Assembly: GCA_029940115.1 (NCBI GenBank)
Contig: JAOZRQ010000469.1
Location: 1-5,641 of the forward strand
Source of the DNA: Desulfobacterales bacterium
Lineage (GTDB): Bacteria; Desulfobacterota; Desulfobacteria; Desulfobacterales; 4be13
Direction of reading: 5' to 3'
Length of the DNA: 5,641 nt
In this document: positions 1 through 5,641 of the stretch, piece after piece
Layout: each line of letters begins with the position of its first letter
How positions within the stretch are numbered: position 1 is the stretch's first letter
Notes under the pieces: generated by a model
Databases searched by the model: none
What the model was told of the DNA's origin: nothing
What the model saw: the letters and a program-made list of their open reading frames with translations, nothing else
Program-made: the position numbers and the translations under genes

Positions 1-51
1 ACAAAGACGGGATCACAATCGGCAACTCTGTCTGTGACATTTTCATCAGCC

Positions 52-70
52 TAGGGTAGAGCCCACCCTA
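52..70. repeat. Small inverted repeat upstream of carA
   Basis: TAGGGT (52-57) and ACCCTA (65-70) form a 6-bp stem with a 7-nt loop, 28 bases before the carA start. The sequence that follows is A/T-rich but has no proper T-run, so a terminator for an upstream gene is only weakly supported. On the minus strand it reads GTAGGGTGGGCTCTACCC, which resembles the GTAGGGTGGGC-type intergenic repeats common in many bacteria. It could equally be a leader element of carA. Confidence 0.35.
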
Positions 71-97
71 CAAAATTTATCTGACAAAAATGGCTAA

Positions 98-1228
98 ATG
101 ATTATGAAAGCATTAGTATCGCTTGAAGACGGACGCACTTTTCCCTGTCGTTCTTTTACAGGCCCCGGGGAAAGCCAAGGTGAAATTGTGTTCAACACCG
201 GCATGACCGGATACCAGGAAGTGCTTACAGATCCCTCCTACAGGGGACAGATGGTCACCATGACCTATCCCCTGATCGGCAATTACGGGGTGAATCCGGA
301 GGATATCGAATCGGACCGGATACAGGTCTCCGCATTTCTCGTAAGGGAATATCAGCATTTTCCGAGCAATTTCAGAGCCACCGCCACCCTTGGCGAATAT
401 CTGAATGCCCAGGGGATCATGGGCATAGAGCAGCTCGACACCCGGGCCCTGACACGGCACATCCGAAACGCGGGGGCCATGCGGGCGGTCATCTCCACAG
501 AAGACCTTGATCCCTCCTCCCTGGTCAGACGGGCCAATGAGATGCCGAACATGGCGGGCCAAGACTTGGCAAAGGAGGTGAGCACAACGATTCCGTATTA
601 CTGGAGAGAGGAGAAGCCGATCCCTTACGGTGGGGTTCTGTCGGACAAAACGGTCTGGAAACAGAGAGGGGAAAGGCATGCGGTGGTGGCGTTTGATTTT
701 GGAATAAAATACAACATCCTGCGATGCCTCGAATCCGCAGGGTGTGAGATCCTGGTGGTGCCGGCCGCGACATCTGCGGACACGGTCCGGGCCATGAAGC
801 CGGACGGCATCTTTCTTTCAAACGGTCCTGGGGACCCTGAACCTGTCACCTACGCCATCGAAACCATCCGGTCTCTGCTCGGCTATCGCCCCATGTTCGG
901 CATCTGTCTCGGGCATCAGATACTCGGGCTTGCGCTGGGAGGAAAGACATTCAAACTGAAATTCGGCCATCGCGGCGCGAATCAGCCCGTGAAGAACCTC
1001 TTGACCGGAAGGATCGAAATCACCTCCCAGAATCACGGCTTCGCTGTGGAGACCGAGAGTTTGGACCAAATGGATTTCGAGATCACCCATATCAATCTGA
1101 ATGACAACACCTTGGAGGGGTTCAGGCATCGGACGTATCCGGTATTTGCCGTGCAGTATCATCCCGAAGCCTCCCCCGGCCCCCATGATGCGGGGTATCT
1201 TTTTGATCGGTTCACGGAGATGATGTAG
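98..1228 (+). CDS. carA: Carbamoyl-phosphate synthase small (glutaminase) subunit
   Basis: CarA hydrolyses glutamine and passes ammonia to the large subunit CarB, which makes carbamoyl phosphate for pyrimidine and arginine synthesis in the cytoplasm. The 376-residue length is normal for the family. The N-terminal CarA-specific domain covers roughly residues 1-150 and has the hallmark GMTGYQEVLTDPSY (35-48) and YPLIGNYG (57-64). The class I glutamine amidotransferase domain covers roughly 193-376: SNGPGDP (241-247), the nucleophile Cys270 in GICLGHQ, FGHRGANQPV (289-298), QNHGF (311-315), and the His355/Glu357 partners in QYHPEASPGPHD. All catalytic residues are present, so the enzyme should be active. 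The start is uncertain between ATG 98 and ATG 104; the latter gives the more typical MKAL beginning. Neither has a clear Shine-Dalgarno sequence. A three-codon ORF (90-101) overlaps the first ATG. No carB is present in the window. Confidence 0.97.
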   Translation: MIMKALVSLEDGRTFPCRSFTGPGESQGEIVFNTGMTGYQEVLTDPSYRGQMVTMTYPLIGNYGVNPEDIESDRIQVSAFLVREYQHFPSNFRATATLGEYLNAQGIMGIEQLDTRALTRHIRNAGAMRAVISTEDLDPSSLVRRANEMPNMAGQDLAKEVSTTIPYYWREEKPIPYGGVLSDKTVWKQRGERHAVVAFDFGIKYNILRCLESAGCEILVVPAATSADTVRAMKPDGIFLSNGPGDPEPVTYAIETIRSLLGYRPMFGICLGHQILGLALGGKTFKLKFGHRGANQPVKNLLTGRIEITSQNHGFAVETESLDQMDFEITHINLNDNTLEGFRHRTYPVFAVQYHPEASPGPHDAGYLFDRFTEMM

Positions 1229-1230
1229 AA

Positions 1231-1396
1231 CAAATTTGCGGCATCCTTCATCCATCGGTTTGCACTTTTTGACATCAGAAAGTTTGCAGTTCCGCCTTCA
1301 GGCGGTGTCACACCGCCTGAAGGCGGAACTGCAAACTCCTCAATTCACCCGAAAGTGCAAACCACTTTTCAGGCAAAATGAAGGATGCCAAATTTG
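1231..1396. repeat. Large multi-segment palindromic intergenic element
   Basis: The element starts three bases after the carA stop codon and folds on itself in three nested blocks. The core is a perfect 27-bp inverted repeat, 1281-1307 against 1311-1337, around the loop TCA. Outside it, GGTTTGCACTTT (1257-1268) pairs with 1352-1363. Outermost, CAAATTTG (1231-1238) and GCATCCTTCAT (1241-1251) pair with 1389-1396 and 1378-1388, with CG 1239-1240 bulged. About 58 bp pair in total. No T-run follows the core on either strand, so it is not a standard intrinsic terminator, though the transcript would fold strongly. A related copy starts at 5590. It resembles a MITE or a REP-type palindromic unit; no transposase or target-site duplication is visible. 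Confidence 0.85.
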
Positions 1397-1669
1397 CAAT
1401 TTGTTTTGCCACAATGCCGATGCGGAACAAATTTGCAGTTTGTTTCCGGCAAGGGGCCAAAGTAGGATCTGTCCTAGGCCGTCCAAATCAGCTGATTTCC
1501 CTTGCCCGCCTTTCGGCCCTCCCATTTTGTCCTGATTCTTGATGAGATGGGCATTGCGGCCAAATTTTGCGGGGCCAGAAGTCGGGCAGGAGACAATGGC
1601 TGAAAACGGCATTTTTAGACGGCCCAGATCTGTCCCCAGCTTCTTCTGTCTTCGCGAAGTCTGAATCTT
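1397..1669. other. Intergenic stretch without a convincing gene; scattered CAAATTTGC motifs
   Basis: This is the rest of the gap between the palindromic element and the fusion gene. Open frames here on both strands give low-complexity, Cys/Pro/Gln-rich products with no recognisable domain and overlap the repeats, so I do not call a gene. CAAATTTGC recurs at 1428-1436, in addition to 1231-1239 and 1389-1397, and a one-base-longer form, CAAATTTTGC, lies at 1561-1570. GAACAAATTTGC at 1425-1436 exactly repeats 1228-1239. A small hairpin (TAGGA 1463-1467 with TCCTA 1472-1476), a 14-bp palindrome at 1485-1498 and CTTCGCGAAG at 1650-1659 are also present. I found no convincing -35/-10 or sigma-54 promoter, though the fusion gene's promoter probably lies here. 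Confidence 0.6.
1485..1498. promoter_or_regulatory. 14-bp perfect palindrome, possible operator
   Basis: AAATCAGCTGATTT is a perfect palindrome with A/T-rich ends, about 170 bp upstream of the fusion gene start. Size and symmetry fit a binding site for a dimeric regulator. However, only one copy is seen, no promoter is placed near it, and it sits in a region full of repeat remnants. The regulatory reading is speculative. Confidence 0.2.
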
Positions 1670-4600
1670 ATGATAAAAAACAAACTGGCAAGTCTTCTCA
1701 ACATACGACCCGATGAGGGACTGGCAACGGTGTTGCTGTTTCTCAACTCCTTTTTCATCGGCATTTCAAGATTGTACCTTGGGACCGCGTCCTACGCCCT
1801 GTTCTTGGACAAATTTGATGTGCAGACCATGCCACTGGTGTATATCATCTCGGCGCTGGCCAACACATTTGTGGGAATCGTCTATTCAAGATTTGAGGAG
1901 CGGATGTCATTCTCAAAGCTGATGATCTCCATCATCGGCGTATCTGTTGCTCTCCTCCTGTTCTTTTACGTCAGCATGTTGTTGAGCATCTCCAAGGCCA
2001 CAGTGATGGGGCTGATCATCTGTTACAACGTGCTTGCCGTGCTTGTGGAACTCGAATTTTGGGGACTGGCCGGGCGTCTCTTCAATGTGCGTCAGGGAAA
2101 ACGCCTTTACGGGATCGTCGGTTCCGGTGCCCTCGTCGCGGCGATCATCGGCGGATTTTCGGTCTCGATGCTCGTGGAGAAGATCGGCACATCGAATCTC
2201 CTGCTCATCTCCGCCATCGGGATGATGTTCGCCCTGATTGTCCTCGTTTACATCACCCGGATATTTGAGAGACAACTCTCCTCTCTTGATGAAGATATCA
2301 AGGAAGAGGAGAAACGGAAATTATCCGACTTTTTCAAAAGCCGTTATCTGCTGCTGGTATTCTCCCTTGCCGCGACTTCCACCTTTGGCTACTATTTCAT
2401 GGATTATGTCTTCTATGACCAAGTGGAATCGTATCATCAGGATGATCCTGCCAAGGTGGCAAGCTTTCTCGGGATCTTTTTTGCGGCCTACCGAGTCGTC
2501 ACGCTGATCTGCAACGCGCTTGTTTACAGTCGGCTGATGGGCAGCCACCATGGACTGGCCATCGCGTTGCTGATCGTTCCGATCGTCGTGGCCCTTGGCT
2601 CCGCAGGTTTCGCGGGGGTGATGAATTTCTCCCCGGAAGCGGCCATCCTCCTTTTCTCGCTGATCATCGGGACCCGACTCTTTGATGAGGTGCTCCGGGT
2701 CTCCATTGAGGAGCCGTCCATGCGGATCCTCTATCAGCCGCTTCCCCAGAGTCAGCGAATGAAGGCGCAGACCGTGGTGGAGACCATGGTGGAGCCGCTT
2801 GCCAGCGCACTCGCGGGAGTCATCCTTCTGGGGCTCACTTCAGCCCTCTCGCTCAAACCGATCCATATCATCTATATTCTGCTTGTCATCATCATTTTTT
2901 GGATGATCATCGCGTTTCTGGCACGCAACGAATACACCGCTGTCCTGACAAACGCGATCACCAAACGGAAACTCGGGGGAAGCTCCTTTTCCATGGATGA
3001 CGCGTCGAGCAAGGCGGTGCTCGAAAAATGGCTGAAAAGCGAGAACCCGGGGGACGTGATCTATTCCCTGAACATGCTGGAGGAACTCAGATACAGCAAC
3101 CTTGAATCTCATATGATCAATCTTCTGGATCACCAAGCCCCGGAGGTGCGGAAGCATGTGCTGGAGAAGATCCGGGAGCGCGCCATGAAGGCCCCCCTCC
3201 AGGTCCTCAGAAAAAGACTGAGAGATGAGGATTCCCCTGACGTGAAGGGTGCGGCATTGCAGACCCTGTGTGCGATTTATGAAACCGAAGCGTTTGACCA
3301 AGTCTCCTCCTACTTGGGGCATGCAGACGTTGGAATCCGAAAAGGGGCCATGATCGGGATGCTCAGGAACGTGGGACTGGAAGGGGTGATGGCCGCAGGC
3401 GTGAATCTCAAAGCCCTGATCGCCTCCACTGATCCCCAGGAACGGGGACTTGCCGCCCAGGTCCTGGGAGAGGTGGGCATTTCCAGTTTTTACCGCCCCC
3501 TGCTCGACCTCCTGAAAGATGAGAATCATGAGGTGCGGAAAGCGGCCATCGCGGCTTCTGGAAAACTGAAGAATCCGAAGATGTTGCCGTTGTTGCTGGA
3601 AAATCTCTCTGTGCCCAAGATGAGGCAGGAGGCGATCAAAGCCGTGATCGCGTTCGGGGAGGAGGTGATCCCTGAGTTGGATGCGGCTTATGAGAAGGAG
3701 GGGCAGGCCCGGTATATCCGCATGCCGATCATCCGAATCTGGGGGCGAATCCGGGGGGAGAAGGCGATTGAGGTGCTCAAGAGCAAAATTGATCATGCGG
3801 AGGAGGATATCCGGAGTCATCTCCTTGCCGCGCTGGTGGCATGCAAATACCACGCCTCCGGCAGAGAGGTGCTTGCCATTCAGGAGCGGATCAAGGCCGA
3901 GATCGGGGACGCGACGTGGACATTGACCACCATATTTGACATCGGATCGTATGAATATGCGTCGAATCTGGTGGACGCCCTGAAGGGCGAGATCAAAAAG
4001 AACCGGAAGCGGATTTTTCTCTTGTTGGCAATGATTTATCCCCCGGACCCGATTCTCTCGGCCCAGCGGAGTCTCGACAGCGCATCTTCGGAAAAGAAGG
4101 CCCGGTCTCTCGAAGCCTTGGACAATATCATCTCCCTGGATATCAAGCGGATGATCATTGATCTGATTGACGACAGCATCCCTTGGGCTCAACGCCATGC
4201 AAAGCTTCTCACCTATTTCCATCAGGAACGCAAAAACAGCCATGAACGACTCAAGGATATCCTCCGCCGGTCCCGGAAGACCACATCTTCGTGGACCAAG
4301 GCCTGTGCGCTCTTCACGATCGGAAGGATCGGCACAAAGGAGTTTTATGACAATGCCATCTCCGCGCTCGCGGATCCGGATCCGACGGTCAAGGAGACCG
4401 CGGTCTGGGCCATGGGGCGTCTGGATCCGGATGATCTGGGGGAACGACTGCAAAAGGTGGTGGATGAGAATCGGGAGAGATATCCGAGGGTGGCCGAGTT
4501 CGCCCGGTTTGTCATTCATTCGGTGGCCTTTGCCAGCATCCCCATGGGCAAGGGATACCTGACGCGGTCGGGTCAATATACGGTGGACCTCTTCACCAGC

Positions 4601-5581
4601 ATTCTCATGGATGAGGGGGAACGCTGGGTCCGCCGGCGGCGGGCCGCGGGCATTCTCTCCCGGTTCAAGGGGAACCGGGCCCGCAACGTGCTTCTCGACG
4701 CGCTGAAAATAAGGGACAAGCCGGTGCTGACCGCGGTGCTGGAGGCGCTGGTCAAGGGCAAGTTTGACATATCCGGGAGTTCCGCACGGGAGAACCTGAC
4801 CGCCTTGCTGGCCGCTGAGATCGGTGACGCGAAGCGGATTCTTTCCACCATAGTGGTGTTGATGCCAGAAAGACACTCCGATCGTCTGATAGAGGCGTTG
4901 AACCAGGAGATCAACAACAACCGGAAGCGGGCCCTTTCCATCCTCATCCTGTTGAGCGGGGACAGCAGCTCGCTCAATCTGATCAACTACTGGTATATTC
5001 TTCAGAAGGAGCGGGCGGTCCCCGGGAACGTGGCGGAGGAACTCCGGTCATTGCTGGCGGAGGTTGCGGACAAGGACCTCCGGAAGCGGGCGTTCACGCT
5101 CTTTCACCAATATCGGAAGACCGAGCATCTGAAGCGGATCAAGGAGTTGAAGGCATTGCACACCCGGCAGAACATGGAGCATCATCTGAAGGAGATCGCA
5201 TTTGGCACGTCTATGTTCACCTTGTCATGGACCCGGATCTGCGCGCTGGAGATGATCGCCAATCTGAACATTCGTGGCTGTGTTCCGGAGATTGTTGAAA
5301 AACTGAAGAAAGACTCTGACAACATTGTGCGTGCAACAGGCGTATGGGCGTTGTTCAAGCTGGATCCGGGAGAATTCAAAAAACTTTCTGGAAGGTTGAG
5401 GCATGACCGCCATCCCTTGGTCTCTTCCACAGCGACGCAGCTGGAGAATGAAATGACGGCCTTTGAGGCGCTGACCCTGAAGCGGGATGAGCGTTTCCTC
5501 GAAGCCGCAAATCTCACCGTCGCGATCAAACGCTCGGATCTCATCGCACACAATATTGAACTGAATTCAAAAAGTGGATAG
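1670..5581 (+). CDS. ATP/ADP translocase-like (NTT/Tlc) membrane domain fused to a long HEAT-repeat region
   Basis: This 1303-residue protein has two halves. Residues about 20-417 form some 12 hydrophobic helices (roughly 20-46, 55-75, 82-105, 111-134, 146-168, 176-197, 225-250, 263-286, 294-317, 322-340, 373-393, 398-417), with a charged loop at 199-224 between helices 6 and 7. The stretch EFWGLAGRLF (129-138) followed by KRLYGIVGSG (144-153) and GG at 161-162 resembles the conserved helix 4-5 region of NTT/Tlc nucleotide transporters. From about 445 to the end the protein is soluble and helical, with HEAT-like units near 481-501, 512-536, 545-565, 580-603, 611-633, 896-918 and 1208-1231; the clearest is LLDLLKDENHEVRKAAIAAS. 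Residues about 681-955 and 985-1265 are a duplicated module. NTT-like domains fused to HEAT repeats, often with a cyclic-nucleotide-binding domain, are known in free-living bacteria; I see no such domain here. The start at 1670 keeps helix 1 whole, although no good Shine-Dalgarno precedes it. Substrate and role are unknown; a generic MFS-type permease is the alternative reading. Confidence 0.85.
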   Translation: MIKNKLASLLNIRPDEGLATVLLFLNSFFIGISRLYLGTASYALFLDKFDVQTMPLVYIISALANTFVGIVYSRFEERMSFSKLMISIIGVSVALLLFFYVSMLLSISKATVMGLIICYNVLAVLVELEFWGLAGRLFNVRQGKRLYGIVGSGALVAAIIGGFSVSMLVEKIGTSNLLLISAIGMMFALIVLVYITRIFERQLSSLDEDIKEEEKRKLSDFFKSRYLLLVFSLAATSTFGYYFMDYVFYDQVESYHQDDPAKVASFLGIFFAAYRVVTLICNALVYSRLMGSHHGLAIALLIVPIVVALGSAGFAGVMNFSPEAAILLFSLIIGTRLFDEVLRVSIEEPSMRILYQPLPQSQRMKAQTVVETMVEPLASALAGVILLGLTSALSLKPIHIIYILLVIIIFWMIIAFLARNEYTAVLTNAITKRKLGGSSFSMDDASSKAVLEKWLKSENPGDVIYSLNMLEELRYSNLESHMINLLDHQAPEVRKHVLEKIRERAMKAPLQVLRKRLRDEDSPDVKGAALQTLCAIYETEAFDQVSSYLGHADVGIRKGAMIGMLRNVGLEGVMAAGVNLKALIASTDPQERGLAAQVLGEVGISSFYRPLLDLLKDENHEVRKAAIAASGKLKNPKMLPLLLENLSVPKMRQEAIKAVIAFGEEVIPELDAAYEKEGQARYIRMPIIRIWGRIRGEKAIEVLKSKIDHAEEDIRSHLLAALVACKYHASGREVLAIQERIKAEIGDATWTLTTIFDIGSYEYASNLVDALKGEIKKNRKRIFLLLAMIYPPDPILSAQRSLDSASSEKKARSLEALDNIISLDIKRMIIDLIDDSIPWAQRHAKLLTYFHQERKNSHERLKDILRRSRKTTSSWTKACALFTIGRIGTKEFYDNAISALADPDPTVKETAVWAMGRLDPDDLGERLQKVVDENRERYPRVAEFARFVIHSVAFASIPMGKGYLTRSGQYTVDLFTSILMDEGERWVRRRRAAGILSRFKGNRARNVLLDALKIRDKPVLTAVLEALVKGKFDISGSSARENLTALLAAEIGDAKRILSTIVVLMPERHSDRLIEALNQEINNNRKRALSILILLSGDSSSLNLINYWYILQKERAVPGNVAEELRSLLAEVADKDLRKRAFTLFHQYRKTEHLKRIKELKALHTRQNMEHHLKEIAFGTSMFTLSWTRICALEMIANLNIRGCVPEIVEKLKKDSDNIVRATGVWALFKLDPGEFKKLSGRLRHDRHPLVSSTATQLENEMTAFEALTLKRDERFLEAANLTVAIKRSDLIAHNIELNSKSG
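3710..5464 (+). repeat. Internal tandem duplication within the HEAT region of the fusion gene
   Basis: Residues about 681-955 (3710-4534) and 985-1265 (4622-5464) align in order with an offset rising from 304 to 313 residues. Shared anchors are R-[YW]-[IV]-R (681/985), G-x-[KR]-A-x-x-V-L (696/1001), AEIGDA (744/1049), EI-x-x-NRKR (774/1080), SWT-x-x-CAL (874/1186), and VWA-x-x-x-LDP (912/1225). The DNA for the NRKR block matches at 22 of 24 positions (3989-4012 against 4907-4930). The module is therefore longer than a single HEAT unit and was copied as a block. Confidence 0.75.
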
Positions 5582-5589
5582 CTTTTTTT

Positions 5590-5641
5590 GGCATCTTTCA
5601 TTTATGGGTTCACATTCCAGTTTGCAGTTCCGCCTTCAGGC
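5590..5641. repeat. Second copy of the palindromic element, truncated by the window end
   Basis: This copy begins nine bases after the stop codon of the HEAT fusion gene. GGCATCTTTCAT (5590-5601) matches 1240-1251 with one change. A diverged and shorter spacer follows, still containing a GGTT-CA remnant. Then 5619-5641 is identical over 23 nt to 1281-1303, the core arm of the first copy. The window stops before the expected loop and opposite arm. The spacer between the outer block and the core is about 12 nt shorter than in the first copy, so the core is better conserved than the flanks. Confidence 0.8.

Noticed and set aside
3..59. Possible 3' end of an upstream gene (KDGITIGNSVCDIFISLG then stop)
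   Set aside because: Eighteen codons with no recognisable family. Another frame is also open through most of this stretch, so a partial gene cannot be supported.
1236..1612. Open frames of 90-99 codons in the intergenic gap on both strands
   Set aside because: They run through the palindromic element and its remnants, give low-complexity Cys/Gln/Pro-rich products, and match no family I recognise.
1722..1737. Sigma-54-like sequence TGGCAACGGTGTTGCT with the right spacing
   Set aside because: It lies inside the first membrane helix of the fusion gene (codons for LATVLL) with no sensible downstream start, so it is probably chance.
2840..4876. A 678-codon open frame on the minus strand
   Set aside because: It lies wholly antisense to the HEAT region. 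Its product is rich in His, Pro, Arg and Gly with no domain pattern, while the plus-strand frame shows clear HEAT repeats. It is a by-product of GC-rich codon use.
1670..5581. The two element copies flanking the fusion gene as ends of a composite mobile unit
   Set aside because: No transposase, no target-site duplication, and the gene's composition does not differ clearly from carA. Independent repeat insertions are simpler.
5569..5589. AAAAAG/CTTTTT inverted repeat plus T-run at the end of the fusion gene
   Set aside because: The 6-bp stem is almost all A-T and overlaps the last codons, too weak for an intrinsic terminator. The T-run is noted, but the palindrome beginning at 5590 is the stronger structure.

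Overview
The window holds two complete plus-strand genes and a set of palindromic intergenic repeats. The first gene is carA (98-1228), the glutaminase subunit of carbamoyl-phosphate synthase. The second (1670-5581) encodes a 1303-residue fusion: a roughly 12-helix membrane domain that looks like the bacterial/plastid ATP/ADP translocase (NTT/Tlc) family, followed by about 860 residues of HEAT-like helical repeats. The moderately GC-rich coding sequence, the CarA sequence style and this fusion architecture suggest a free-living, probably anaerobic member of the Desulfobacterota or a similar proteobacterial-grade lineage. That placement is an inference from family impression, not from a search.

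Layout. Bases 1-97 carry no assignable gene, only a small hairpin (52-70) ahead of carA. carA ends at 1228, and an elaborate palindromic element (1231-1396) starts three bases later. The centre of the element is a perfect 27-bp inverted repeat around a 3-nt loop, and two further paired segments flank it. The rest of the 441-bp gap (1397-1669) has no convincing gene; it holds scattered copies of a CAAATTTGC motif and a 14-bp palindrome. The fusion gene fills 1670-5581. Just after its stop codon, at 5590, a second copy of the palindromic element begins and is cut by the window edge inside its core.

The two genes show no evident shared function. CarA supplies ammonia from glutamine to CarB for arginine and pyrimidine synthesis, and no carB is seen here. 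The fusion protein would sit in the inner membrane, with its HEAT solenoid probably facing the cytoplasm. Whether it transports anything is unknown. The gap and the repeat between the genes argue for separate transcription units.

The items most worth a second look are the translocase-like/HEAT fusion, which has no C-terminal cyclic-nucleotide domain that I can see; a clear internal duplication of about 275 residues in its HEAT half, still visible at the DNA level; and the palindromic repeat family placed directly after two consecutive stop codons.
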